From assembly GCA_964538455.1 (NCBI GenBank), contig CAZIDZ010000001.1:191836-255835 (forward strand): 64,000 nucleotides of DNA. Reading direction: 5' to 3'. The notes under the pieces were generated by a model. It did not search any database and had not been told where the DNA came from. It saw only the letters and a program-made list of their open reading frames with translations. Source of the stretch: JAZDLX01 sp964538455. GTDB lineage: Bacteria > Electryoneota > Electryoneia > Electryoneales > Electryoneaceae. Positions within the stretch are counted from its first letter, which is position 1, and each line of letters begins with the position of its first letter. The translations under genes and the position numbers were made by a program. Below are positions 9,151-17,959 of the stretch, one piece after another.

Positions 9151-11143
9151 ACCATCCCGCGCTGTGCCATCCGGCGGCCCGCCTCCCGAGCCGCTGCTTC
9201 CCCGCCGGGCGATTCAAGTGCTCCCGGAGGGAGTGGCGAACCGTATTGCCGCAGGCGAGGTGGTCGAACGGCCCGCTTCGGTGGTTAAGGAACTTATTGA
9301 AAACTCGCTGGATGCGGAAGCCACACGGATTACCGTTGCGGTTAAACGGGCGGGCCTGGACGAGATTCTTGTCTCCGATGACGGGTACGGAATGGACTCT
9401 GTCGATTTGGAACTAGCGCTCCGTCGACACGCAACGTCAAAGATCCAGAGCGCCGATGATCTGGGCCATATCCTGCATTTGGGTTTTCGCGGCGAGGCCC
9501 TGCCATCGATCGCAAGTGTTGCCCGCATTGACATTTTGTCACGTCGGGAAGATCGTGATTCGGGCTTTCGCTACCGAGTCGAGGGCGGAAAAACGCAAGC
9601 GCCGGAGCCCGCAGCCAGGGAGCGAGGAACAACGGTGAAGGCCCGCTCGCTGTTCTTCAATGTACCTGCCAGACGAAAATTCCTGCGTACTCCCGCCACG
9701 GAATACGGGCGTGTGGTGTCGGTGTTTCGGCAGTATGCTCTCGCGTATCCTGAGCTGTCCTGGGAGTTGATTCGCGACGAAAAACTGGTGTGGGATCTCG
9801 CTTCCGCTGACCTGAAAAGCAGGATTGCACAGCTGTTTGGTGAGGAAACAGTGGAGCACGTGCACCCGGTGGAGAGCCGCACGGGGGAGATGTTCGTCGG
9901 AGGTGTCGTCGGCGGAGTGGACCTGTTCAAGCGCACTCGAGGCGACCAGTATCTCTTTATCAACCGCCGCCCCTTCCAGAATTCCGCCCTGCATCACGCG
10001 GTTGTCAACGGGTATGGTCCGTTGATCGAACCGGGGCAGGTGCCCTTTTATGTGCTGAACCTGAGGCTCGCCCCGGAGGAGTATGACGTTAACGTGCATC
10101 CGGCGAAACATGAGGTCCGGTTCCGTGACGAAAGCCTCGCCTACCGCTCGCTGCTGGTCGCAGTGCGTGGTGCGCTGGGACTGTCGGCGTCGACCGGAAC
10201 GAGCCCGGTTTTCGCGCGGTTCGGTTCGGCGGACACCTCTCAACGTTCGCAGGATGGCCTCCGCGACCTGCAGCTGCTTTTCGGCCGGCCACCGGAACAG
10301 GGTGGGCCGACTTTCCTGTCCGCGGGCCGGTCCGCGCAGGGAGAGTCCCTTCGGCGGGGTGCCGTTCCTCCGCCCCCGGAGGCCGGAGAACGTCTTTACC
10401 AGCGCGGAAAAACGCTCCATGAGGGAGAGCGGACCGAGAGCGGTATTCATCCCCCGGGATCGACCGCTGCACTCGAAGCGAAAGGCGGTTTTGCTGAGGC
10501 GGAATCGCACACAGGCATGATTCTGCCCCACGAGGCGGAAAGCAGCCCGACGCCCCAGGCCCCTCCACCGGGCGGCGAGAGGATCAATGTCTGGCAAGTG
10601 CATCGCACCTACATCTTCAGCCAGACGAAAAGCGGCCTGGTGATCATCGATCAACACGTGGCCCACGAACGGATCCTCTTCGAAAAGGCTCTCGCGGCGA
10701 TGCAGGACAAACCGTGGGCGGGGCAGGTGCTGCTGTTCCCGGTGACTGTAAGGCTCGATCCGGCGGATTCGGCGCTGCTCGAGGAGATCGCCCCCGGGCT
10801 GATGAGAATGGGGTTCCAGGTGGAACCGTTCGGGGGAAGGGACTGGGTGATCCGGGCGGTTCCCTCGCGTGTCAAGGTGCGAGGTGAGGAAAGCCTGCTG
10901 CGTGCGATTATCGCCGATTACCGCCAGGAGCACCAGATCCGTGTACAGCCCGAGGAGAGCCTGGCGGCTTCGTTCGCATGCAAGGCGGCGATCAAGGCGG
11001 GGGATTATTTGAACCTGGAGGAGATGAACGCCCTGATCGACGAGCTTTTCACCACGCAGTATCCCTTCGTCTGTCCTCATGGCAGACCGGTGGTGGTCAA
11101 TTTCACCCTCTCGGAGGTCCACCGCCTCTTTGGCCGGGAGTGA
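9134..11143 (+). CDS. mutL: DNA mismatch repair protein MutL (endonuclease type)
   Basis: A 669-residue GHKL ATPase that couples MutS mismatch recognition to strand incision. N-terminal ATPase motifs are ENSLDA (56-61), DDGYGMD (82-88) and GFRGEAL (117-123). The C-terminal domain carries the nuclease metal-site pattern DQHVAHERILFE (from Asp506), with Val in place of the usual Ala, plus ACKAAIKA and a terminal CPHGRP (647-652). This is the endonuclease kind, as in bacteria lacking MutH. The start is TTG at 9134 with GAGG 6-7 bases upstream, inside the preceding gene. The linker (~350-480) is Pro/Gly-rich. miaA follows three bases after the stop. Confidence 0.95.
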   Translation: MTSPTEPSRAVPSGGPPPEPLLPRRAIQVLPEGVANRIAAGEVVERPASVVKELIENSLDAEATRITVAVKRAGLDEILVSDDGYGMDSVDLELALRRHATSKIQSADDLGHILHLGFRGEALPSIASVARIDILSRREDRDSGFRYRVEGGKTQAPEPAARERGTTVKARSLFFNVPARRKFLRTPATEYGRVVSVFRQYALAYPELSWELIRDEKLVWDLASADLKSRIAQLFGEETVEHVHPVESRTGEMFVGGVVGGVDLFKRTRGDQYLFINRRPFQNSALHHAVVNGYGPLIEPGQVPFYVLNLRLAPEEYDVNVHPAKHEVRFRDESLAYRSLLVAVRGALGLSASTGTSPVFARFGSADTSQRSQDGLRDLQLLFGRPPEQGGPTFLSAGRSAQGESLRRGAVPPPPEAGERLYQRGKTLHEGERTESGIHPPGSTAALEAKGGFAEAESHTGMILPHEAESSPTPQAPPPGGERINVWQVHRTYIFSQTKSGLVIIDQHVAHERILFEKALAAMQDKPWAGQVLLFPVTVRLDPADSALLEEIAPGLMRMGFQVEPFGGRDWVIRAVPSRVKVRGEESLLRAIIADYRQEHQIRVQPEESLAASFACKAAIKAGDYLNLEEMNALIDELFTTQYPFVCPHGRPVVVNFTLSEVHRLFGRE

Positions 11144-11146
11144 ATT

Positions 11147-12097
11147 GTGGCAAGGCAGGGTTCATTGCAGAAGCCGGTGCTTATTCTTGTCGGTCCCACG
11201 GCGTCCGGAAAAACAGCGCTGTCCCTTGAACTGGCGCATCGCACAGGCGCGGAAATCATTTCGGCAGACAGCCGCCAGGTCTACCGCTACATGGATATCG
11301 GCACCGCCAAACCGCTCCAGTCGGAGAGGGAGCAGGTGCCTCATTGGGGACTCGACGTTGCGGATCCGGACGAACGGTATAGTGCCGGAAGATACGCTGC
11401 GGAGGCGCGGCGCTGGATTTCAGACATCCAGCGGCGTGGGCACCCCGTAATCGTTGCGGGTGGCAGCGGTCTTTATTTGGAGGCGCTGGTGGAGGGCCTC
11501 TATTCGGGGGAAGACGTCAAGGATGAACAGCTGCGCCGGTCCCTGGAGAAGCGGGCAGACGCCGAAGGATTGGATGTTTTGTACAAGGAATTGCAGAGGG
11601 TCGATCCGTTATATGCCCAAAAAACAAAATCTAGGGATCGTCAGAGGATTTTGCGTGCGCTGGAGGTAAGTCTCACGGCCGGGGAGCCATTCAGTGCGCT
11701 CCACAACAGGAAACGCTCTTCAGCGGACTTTGAAACGATCTGGTTTGGCCTCGAATACCCCAGGAAAGAGCTTTACGGCCGTATTGACTCCCGGGTTGAC
11801 GAGATGTTGAACCGTGGCCTGGTGCGCGAGGTTCGCGATCTTCTGGACCGCGGCTACCGGGACGTGAACGCGCTGAAAAGTGTTGGTTATCAAGAGGTTA
11901 TTGAGTGGCTCGAGGGCAAATTCGAGTCGCTTGAAGAGGTGCGGAAGGCTGTCCGGAAGAACACGCGTCGCTATGCCAAGCGCCAGCTTACTTGGTTTCG
12001 CCGGTACAATTCGATCCGCTGGCTGGACGGATCGCTGCCGATCGCAGAACTTGCGGACGGAATCGTCAAGACCTGGGAGGAAGGAAATAAGCTGTGA
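11147..12097 (+). CDS. miaA: tRNA dimethylallyltransferase
   Basis: A 316-residue enzyme that transfers dimethylallyl from DMAPP to N6 of A37 in tRNAs reading UNN codons. The P-loop GPTASGKT is at 16-23, followed by ISADSRQVYRYMDIGTAKP, the tRNA/DMAPP site of the family. Downstream motifs VAGGSGLYLEAL and the KNTRRYAKRQLTWFRR segment are also typical. The start is GTG at 11147 with GGGAG in the end of mutL; the two genes are three bases apart. mutL-miaA is a common bacterial pairing, which supports both calls. Confidence 0.95.
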   Translation: MARQGSLQKPVLILVGPTASGKTALSLELAHRTGAEIISADSRQVYRYMDIGTAKPLQSEREQVPHWGLDVADPDERYSAGRYAAEARRWISDIQRRGHPVIVAGGSGLYLEALVEGLYSGEDVKDEQLRRSLEKRADAEGLDVLYKELQRVDPLYAQKTKSRDRQRILRALEVSLTAGEPFSALHNRKRSSADFETIWFGLEYPRKELYGRIDSRVDEMLNRGLVREVRDLLDRGYRDVNALKSVGYQEVIEWLEGKFESLEEVRKAVRKNTRRYAKRQLTWFRRYNSIRWLDGSLPIAELADGIVKTWEEGNKL

Positions 12098-12112
12098 CCG
12101 GACAAACCCGGC

Positions 12113-12553
12113 CTATTTGGTGCCGATCAACCATTCCGCAGGCGGGATTTGCCAGGGAAAGGCAAACAAACGGGCGTTCGCTTCAGGAAACTGCAGCTCA
12201 AGCAAATCCTCCGGCCGCACCCAGCGAAAATCTGCAACCCCAAGCTTTACCGGCTTCCCTGTTGTGAAACGGGCGTGCAATCCGATCAGGGCCACCCGGA
12301 GCGACGGATAATCGTGAACCACCCGTCCGAATTCGGGTCCTGCCTCAACCCGAATTCCCAATTCCTCTTTGACTTCGCGAACCAGCGCCTGCGCTGGGAT
12401 TTCTCCAGGTTCCAGTTTGCCGCCCGGCAGCTCCCACTTCCCCGCGTGGGGTCCTCCCTCGGGACGCTGCGAGACGAGCAGCAGGCCATCGCTGCGCCAG
12501 ATCAATCCCGCCGCAACTGTTACGCTCGGTATCGGTTCCTGCGATGCGTTCAA
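12113..12553 (-). CDS. NUDIX hydrolase, MutT-like
   Basis: A 146-residue NUDIX pyrophosphatase. The complete Nudix box G45-x5-E51-x7-REVKEELGI is present, preceded by RPEGGPHAGKWELPGG, which is characteristic of MutT/8-oxo-dGTP-type or dCTP-type enzymes. It probably sanitises oxidised nucleotides, but the exact substrate cannot be read from sequence. It is convergent with miaA, 15 bases from its stop. Proximity to mutL suggests, without proving, a mutation-avoidance theme. Confidence 0.85.
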   Translation of the reverse strand: MNASQEPIPSVTVAAGLIWRSDGLLLVSQRPEGGPHAGKWELPGGKLEPGEIPAQALVREVKEELGIRVEAGPEFGRVVHDYPSLRVALIGLHARFTTGKPVKLGVADFRWVRPEDLLELQFPEANARLFAFPWQIPPAEWLIGTK

Positions 12554-13000
12554 GGCGCACTCCGGGTGTTATTTGCGCGCCAGAATAGCCCGCCGAACGG
12601 TCAAGCGCAAGACTGATCGGCGCATGGCTCCCGGGAGTCGGTGCAATTCTCGACAAGGGTATTGCGAAACCGTTCTTTCATACGCTAAGCTGAACACGTG
12701 TTCAGTCCCATGAAAATGAGTGCCCTCCCTTTAAACAGGCTTTTGGACGAGCAGCCAACGAACATCGGCGATCCTCCAATAGCCTCGCAATGGGTTTGGC
12801 TACGCACACGATCCGGCGGGCTTCACCGCTTTTTCCTGGTGCCGCTGGTAGAATTCACTGCAGTGGAAAAGCGGTGCCCCGGAGGTGCGTCTGGGGTTGG
12901 CGAAGAGGGGGGCGGGGAAAAATAAATGGAAGCCCGTCGTCCTGAAAGGCTTCCATTAACTCTTTAAACTATAGTCGTAACTAACGCATCTATCAGGAGA
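12554..13000. other. Intergenic region with terminator
   Basis: About 450 bases between the divergent-side end of the NUDIX gene and the ferritin-like gene. The only clear element is the hairpin at 12926-12956 (listed separately). A 75-codon plus-strand frame at 12698-12925 lacks a ribosome binding site and recognisable composition, so I do not call it. Confidence 0.5.
12918..12956 (-). terminator. Rho-independent terminator of the ferritin-like gene
   Basis: A perfect 9-base-pair stem ATGGAAGCC/GGCTTCCAT (12926-12934 with 12948-12956). On the minus strand it is followed by TTTATTTTT. It lies 44 bases past the stop of the gene at 13001-13489. Confidence 0.82.
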
Positions 13001-13489
13001 TCAGCCTTCGCCGAGTTTGTTCCATTCGGCGTCTTCAATCCACTGTTGCGGGTGCTGGACGAAGTCGATGATATTTTCGAGTACGTTGTAGTGGCGTTTT
13101 TCTTCGTCCGCGATTTTCAACATCAGTTTCTGCTCGTTTTCGTTCTCCGTCTCCTCCGCTTTGTCCCGGTAGAACATCTCGGACTGTTTCTCTATGTCCT
13201 GGGCTTTGCGGTAGAACTGGGGTTGGGTGACGTCGAAGTGGAAGGGCCCCTCGCTCATCTCTGAGATTTCCTGGAAGACGTTTTTCACATCGGCGAGGAG
13301 CGTACTCTCGGGGAGTTCGCTGACCGTACCCTCTTTCAATTTCTTGAAGATGTTGTAGTGTTTGACCTCTTCGTCGGCGAGAAAAGTCAGGATCGAAGTC
13401 AGGCCGCGGTTGTTGGCTTCGGCGGCCAGTTTCCTGTAGTACGCTTCGCCATCCTGTTCCATCTTCATGGCGAAATCGAAAACATCCAT
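13001..13489 (-). CDS. Ferritin-like diiron protein (rubrerythrin family, no rubredoxin domain)
   Basis: A 162-residue four-helix-bundle protein. It carries two half-sites: Glu15 with E41xxH44 (EEVKH), and Glu104 with E130xxH133 (DEEKRH). This is the iron-ligand pattern of rubrerythrin/erythrin proteins that reduce peroxide or handle iron. The C-terminal rubredoxin CxxC module of classical rubrerythrin is absent, and the protein ends soon after the bundle. It is monocistronic, with its own terminator, as expected for an oxidative-stress gene. Peroxidase activity is an inference from the family. Confidence 0.85.
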   Translation of the reverse strand: MDVFDFAMKMEQDGEAYYRKLAAEANNRGLTSILTFLADEEVKHYNIFKKLKEGTVSELPESTLLADVKNVFQEISEMSEGPFHFDVTQPQFYRKAQDIEKQSEMFYRDKAEETENENEQKLMLKIADEEKRHYNVLENIIDFVQHPQQWIEDAEWNKLGEG

Positions 13490-13672
13490 GGTCGCATCTC
13501 CTGTTATACACGCGAAGTTGGAGGCGGAGAGCGATCAATTCCCCACCGTCTGATGGCTCAACCGGAGTCCGTATCGATTTAACTGCTTAAAATCTAGCCC
13601 GGCCCGTCGATGGAGTCAAGTGACCTTTTTTCCGGCTAAAGCGCTGGTTACGGGCCGTCGCTGCCCGGAAAA

Positions 13673-14584
13673 TTATTCAACCGGTATGGACTCTCCGGCG
13701 GTGTCCGCTGGCGCCGCGTTCTCCACAGGGAGAGCTCCTGTCCCGGTTACCACCTGACCAGTGGAGTAGTCAAACGTACTCCCTCCCATGCTGTGGGGAA
13801 TGGTGTACACGGCCAGGACCACGACCGCTGCGGCGACAGTCCACCAACGTCCCCGCTTTTCCCCTTTCGGGCCCCGGAGCATGATCAACGCGACCACCCA
13901 GGCGATTACAGCGGTCAGCGTCTTGTTGTCCGTGAGGTCTTCCCCGAATGGCCAGCCGGTCCAGTAGGCGCCAAAAGCGAATTTCTGGACGAGTGGGCCA
14001 AGCACGAATCCTCCGATGACGAGGACAACGAGGGTGGTGATAGCAAGAGGTCGGACTTTCTCTTTGAACAGGGCGGCCAGAGCGGCGCGCATGGAAAAGA
14101 TCATCACCAGCACCATCGCCATGATGTGCGGAACGAGCACGCCGACAGGGACGGTGCCCTTGAAGCGGAGCGTAACCGTTTCTGCCGAAGCCGGGATGTC
14201 GACAACCTCGCTTCCCCTGTGCAGAGTGATGTGGTAGACCAGCTTGCCAGCCTCGGGCTGATGGGGCAACGCGGCGGCCAGTTCACGGTCCTTGCGTTCC
14301 ATCGGGACAGCCGTGAAAGGTTCTTCAATGCCGAGGCGCTTGTAGTACAACGTTCCCGCCACCGCTGTATCAGGGAGGGCCAGCCGCACGATAGCGTCCA
14401 GGCTGCCGTTCTCGTCTGGAGTCAGTTCGTGTGAGCGCGACAGGCGATAGGGGTAGCTCACGCCGCCGATTGTGGTCTGGCCGTGCAGAGGATAGGTGGG
14501 GCCGGTCATCCGCTGGTAGGTCATCATCATGCTTGCGAGCAGAACCGCCAGCACCCAAAGCAGTGCCGATTTCAATACCTTCAT
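13673..14584 (-). CDS. Integral membrane protein, unknown function
   Basis: A 303-residue protein with GGAGGAG five bases before the ATG at 14584. It has an N-terminal signal-anchor (LLWVLAVLLASMMM) and a periplasmic-looking beta-rich domain (residues ~30-145, including YYKRLGIEEPFTAVPM). Five hydrophobic helices follow between ~148 and 275, then a disordered acidic C-terminus. The pattern (soluble domain then polytopic core with WPFGEDLTDNKT) suggests a redox or transport-associated membrane protein, but I do not recognise the family. It is divergent from proS. Confidence 0.65.
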   Translation of the reverse strand: MKVLKSALLWVLAVLLASMMMTYQRMTGPTYPLHGQTTIGGVSYPYRLSRSHELTPDENGSLDAIVRLALPDTAVAGTLYYKRLGIEEPFTAVPMERKDRELAAALPHQPEAGKLVYHITLHRGSEVVDIPASAETVTLRFKGTVPVGVLVPHIMAMVLVMIFSMRAALAALFKEKVRPLAITTLVVLVIGGFVLGPLVQKFAFGAYWTGWPFGEDLTDNKTLTAVIAWVVALIMLRGPKGEKRGRWWTVAAAVVVLAVYTIPHSMGGSTFDYSTGQVVTGTGALPVENAAPADTAGESIPVE

Positions 14585-14810
14585 CACTCCTCCCGTTGAG
14601 ATGGACACGGCGGCTAAGGTGGCCCTGTACAACCCCGGGGGTCAAGGACATTTTCCCTGCGCATCGCCTTGGCGCTGCATCGACCTGCGGCGCCAAACAG
14701 CTTTACTTGCCATTCCACGGGACCGTATACTTGTGGGTTGCTTCCGAACGGGTCATTTCTTGATCTTACGTGGCCGAAAAACCCCTCATGCAAAAGAGAG
14801 CACAGCTGAC

Positions 14811-16547
14811 ATGCGACTGTCGAAAGCGTTCATTCCAACATTAAAAGAAGTGCCGGCGGACGCTGTTGTCATCAGCCACAAGTTGATGCTTCGAGCGGGT
14901 ATGGTTCGCGGTCTGATGGCGGGTGTATATAGTTTCCTGCCCTACGGCCAGCGTGCCGCGCTGAAAGCGATAAACATCATACGTGAGGAGATGGACCGCA
15001 TCGGCGGCCAGGAGGTGCTGATGCCGGCGTTGAATCCTGCGGAAATCTGGCAGGAAACAGAACGCTACGAGGATTTCGGCCCGGAAATGTTCCGCCTGCA
15101 GGATCGCAAGGAGCGGGAGCTGGTGCTCGCACCCACGCACGAGGAGGTAATTTGCTCGATTGCGCGGGGAGAGGTGCGCAGCTATAAGGAGCTTCCCCAG
15201 ATCTGGTACCAGATTCAAACGAAATTTCGTGACGAGCCCCGTCCGCGGTCAGGCGAGCTGCGCACCCGTCAATTCGTGATGAAGGACTCCTACAGCCTCG
15301 ACGTTGACGAGGCCGGGCTCGACAAGAGTTACCTCAAGCACGACGAAGCGTACCGGCGGATTTTCCGGCGTGCGGGGCTCGACTTTTTCGTTGTCGGTGC
15401 CTCAAGCGGGTTGATGGGCGGCAGCGGGAGCGAGGAGTTCATGGTGGCCTCGGACGCGGGGGAGGACACCTGCGCCGTCTGCGATCACTGTTCCTATGCG
15501 GCGAACCTCGAGGTAGCGACGAGCGACGTCGCCGATACTCCCACGAATGAAGATGCCCAGCCGCTGACAAAGGTTCACACGCCCGATCAGCGAACCGTGG
15601 ACGAGGTGGCGGCGTTCCTCAAACTGAACCCGGACCGTTTCATCAAGTCCCTTGTTTTCATGGGTGATCAGGGGCTTGCGATGGTGCTCGTTCGCGGGGA
15701 CGACGAGGTCAACGAGTCCAAGCTGCTGCGCGTTCTCGGCGCCGCGATGCGGCCTGCCTACCCGGAGGAGGTCAAGGACGCAATCGGCGCGGAAATCGGT
15801 TTCCTTGGTCCCGTGGGGCTGGAGGGGAAACTGCCGATCTACGCGGATCAGCGGCTGCGCGGCGGGCGCAATATGGCCACCGGCGCGAACGAAGATCACT
15901 ACCACGTGACCGGCGTCCAGGTGGATGAGTCGTTCAAGCCGGATCAATACCATGACTTACGGACCGTCAAGGAAGGAGAACCCTGTCCGAACTGCGGATC
16001 GCCGTTGCGGGTGGTCAAAGCGATTGAGCTGGGGCACATCTTCAAACTTGGAACTAAATACAGCTCGGCGATGAACGCGACAGTGCTCGACGCGGAAGGC
16101 AGGAATGTGCCGATCGTGATGGGGTCGTACGGTATCGGTGTCGGGCGGATGATTGCAGCGGCGATCGAGAGCCACGCCGATGAGAGCGGCATCGTCTGGC
16201 CGGTGACGCTGGCCCCGTATGAGGCTGCGGTCATTGTGCTGAATGTCAAGGATGAAAAGCTGTTGAGTGCAGGAGAGGGTCTCTATTCAGAGTTGAAAAA
16301 GAGTGGATATGACGTTGCGCTAGACGACAGAGACGAGCGTCCGGGGTATAAATTCAAAGATGCTGATTTGCTCGGTTATCCTTTCCAGGTGGTGGTCAGC
16401 GAGCGTAACCTTGCTGAAGGGAAACTGGAGCTGAAGAACCGGAGCAGCGGCGAAAAGGTGGTTCTCCCGCGAACGCAGGCTCTGAAGAAGTTGAAACAGT
16501 GGTATGACGAGGCCTGGAACAGGTTGAGTCCTGAACCGACACCATAA
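14811..16547 (+). CDS. proS: Prolyl-tRNA synthetase (bacterial type)
   Basis: A 578-residue class II synthetase charging tRNA-Pro. Motif 2 is seen in APTHEEVICSIARGEVRSYKELPQIWYQIQTKFRDE, followed by RSGELRTRQFVMKDSYSLD. An inserted YbaK-like editing domain spans ~235-390 (FIKSLVF...), and motif 3 is GSYGIGVGRMIAAAIE. A C-terminal anticodon-binding domain follows. The length matches bacterial ProS with the INS editing domain. The ATG at 14811 gives the canonical N-terminus MRLSKAFIPTLKE; its ribosome binding site is weak (GAGAG). No T-box leader was recognised upstream. Confidence 0.95.
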   Translation: MRLSKAFIPTLKEVPADAVVISHKLMLRAGMVRGLMAGVYSFLPYGQRAALKAINIIREEMDRIGGQEVLMPALNPAEIWQETERYEDFGPEMFRLQDRKERELVLAPTHEEVICSIARGEVRSYKELPQIWYQIQTKFRDEPRPRSGELRTRQFVMKDSYSLDVDEAGLDKSYLKHDEAYRRIFRRAGLDFFVVGASSGLMGGSGSEEFMVASDAGEDTCAVCDHCSYAANLEVATSDVADTPTNEDAQPLTKVHTPDQRTVDEVAAFLKLNPDRFIKSLVFMGDQGLAMVLVRGDDEVNESKLLRVLGAAMRPAYPEEVKDAIGAEIGFLGPVGLEGKLPIYADQRLRGGRNMATGANEDHYHVTGVQVDESFKPDQYHDLRTVKEGEPCPNCGSPLRVVKAIELGHIFKLGTKYSSAMNATVLDAEGRNVPIVMGSYGIGVGRMIAAAIESHADESGIVWPVTLAPYEAAVIVLNVKDEKLLSAGEGLYSELKKSGYDVALDDRDERPGYKFKDADLLGYPFQVVVSERNLAEGKLELKNRSSGEKVVLPRTQALKKLKQWYDEAWNRLSPEPTP

Positions 16548-16609
16548 AAAAGCCTCCGTAAACCGGGGACAGGCGCCCAGCCACAAAACGACAAGGACCG
16601 GAACGGCCC

Positions 16610-17842
16610 ATGAAAAGAATCCGCGAGAAGGTGAAGGAGTTTACCATCGCCAGGGAGGTGACGGCGCAGGGTCTGAATCCCTATTTCCGACCCATCGAAA
16701 GCGAGCAGGGTCCTACCGTGATGATGAACGGCAAGGAAGTGATCATGATGGGGTCCAACAACTATCTCGGCCTGACAAATCACCCCGAAGTGAAAGAAGC
16801 GGCGGTCAAGGCGATCCAACGCTATGGGACCGGGTGCGCTGGGTCTCGCTTTCTCAACGGCACACTTGCGATTCATATCGAGTGCGAGGAAACACTCGCG
16901 GACTTCATGGGGTCCGAGGCGGCGCTCGTTTTTTCCACGGGATTCATGACGAACCAGGGGGTGATCAGCCACCTCGTTCCCCGGGACGGCATACTGGTTC
17001 TCGACCGCATGGTGCACGCCAGCATCATCGACGCCAGCCGCCTGACCTTCGGCAAGACAATCAAGTTCGCCCATAACGATATGGAAGACCTGGAAAAGAA
17101 GTTGAAGACGGTCAAGAACAAGATGAAACTGATCGTTGTCGACGGCGTCTTTTCCATGGAGGGCGACATCGCTCCGCTGCCAGACATTGTCCACCTTGCG
17201 GACAAGTATGGCGCGGATGTGATCGTGGACGACGCTCATTCGATCGGGGTGCTCGGTCCCGGGGGACAGGGAACCGCTGCGCATTACGCTTTAAAGGACC
17301 GGATCCTGGGCACTGTCGGCACTTTCAGCAAGTCGTTCGCGTCCATCGGCGGTTTCTTCGCCGCGGACGAGGACGTCGTTCACTACTTGAAGTTCAACAG
17401 CCGCGCGCTGATCTTCAGTGCCAGCCCCCCGCCCGCGAATATGGCCGCGGTGATCAAATCAGTCGAAATCATCCGGAGGGAACCGGAGCGGATCGAACGC
17501 CTCTGGTACCTCACCAACTACCTGAAGAAATATTTGATGGAGGCGGGATTCGAGATCGGCAAGCCGGAAACCCCGATCATCCCGGTGTACGTCGGGGAGG
17601 ACATGACTTCGTTCCGGGCCTGCATCATGCTCCAGGAGGAGGGGGTGTTCGTCAATCCGGTGATCAGTCCTGCGGTTCCGCCCGGACGAGCGCTGATCCG
17701 GCTCTCGCTGATGTCGACCCTGGAGGAGTCGCACCTTGACTTCGCCGTCGAAAAGTTGATCAAGGTGGGCAAGACTATTGGCTTCCTCGGCCGCGAGAGA
17801 GCGGAGGAGATGGCGGCGGAAAAAGGCAAGGCGCGAGAGTGA
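16610..17842 (+). CDS. spt: Serine palmitoyltransferase-like alpha-oxoamine synthase
   Basis: A 410-residue PLP enzyme of the AOS family (SPT, KBL, BioF, HemA). The Schiff-base lysine is Lys241 in TFSKSFASIGGF. The cofactor-binding DDAHSIGVLG and stacking His in VHASIIDA are present. The TFSKSFASIGGF motif and the ~405-residue soluble, single-domain form match bacterial serine palmitoyltransferase, which condenses serine with an acyl thioester to give 3-ketosphinganine. KBL or BioF activity cannot be excluded on motifs alone. The neighbouring bCerS-like and CerR-like genes favour SPT. It starts 62 bases after proS and is followed by a terminator-like hairpin. Confidence 0.8.
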   Translation: MKRIREKVKEFTIAREVTAQGLNPYFRPIESEQGPTVMMNGKEVIMMGSNNYLGLTNHPEVKEAAVKAIQRYGTGCAGSRFLNGTLAIHIECEETLADFMGSEAALVFSTGFMTNQGVISHLVPRDGILVLDRMVHASIIDASRLTFGKTIKFAHNDMEDLEKKLKTVKNKMKLIVVDGVFSMEGDIAPLPDIVHLADKYGADVIVDDAHSIGVLGPGGQGTAAHYALKDRILGTVGTFSKSFASIGGFFAADEDVVHYLKFNSRALIFSASPPPANMAAVIKSVEIIRREPERIERLWYLTNYLKKYLMEAGFEIGKPETPIIPVYVGEDMTSFRACIMLQEEGVFVNPVISPAVPPGRALIRLSLMSTLEESHLDFAVEKLIKVGKTIGFLGRERAEEMAAEKGKARE

Positions 17843-17908
17843 TGAGTGGAATCGATCGGGTCCCGTTGGGCAGTCGCGCCGGAAAACGATAGCATCAGAG
17901 CATCAAAC

Positions 17909-17934
17909 GCCGGGTGATCCGCACCCGGCCTTTC
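17909..17934 (+). terminator. Terminator-like hairpin between SPT and bCerS-like genes
   Basis: A perfect 7-base-pair stem GCCGGGT/ACCCGGC (17909-17915 with 17923-17929) followed by CTTTCT. It lies 67 bases after SPT and 26 bases before the next start. It could end or attenuate transcription from proS-SPT into the ceramide synthase gene. Confidence 0.6.
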
Positions 17935-17959
17935 TGTGCAGTCATGGGAGGAGACGAGG

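Noticed and set aside
9539..11122. 527-codon minus-strand frame opposite mutL
   Set aside because: Shadow of a gene with complete MutL motifs; no ribosome binding site or known domain.
12698..12925. Possible 75-residue small gene
   Set aside because: No ribosome binding site, no recognisable features, and Gly/Glu-rich end at a GC-rich tract.
14585..14810. proS leader considered as a T-box
   Set aside because: No T-box consensus or specifier and antiterminator helices could be recognised.
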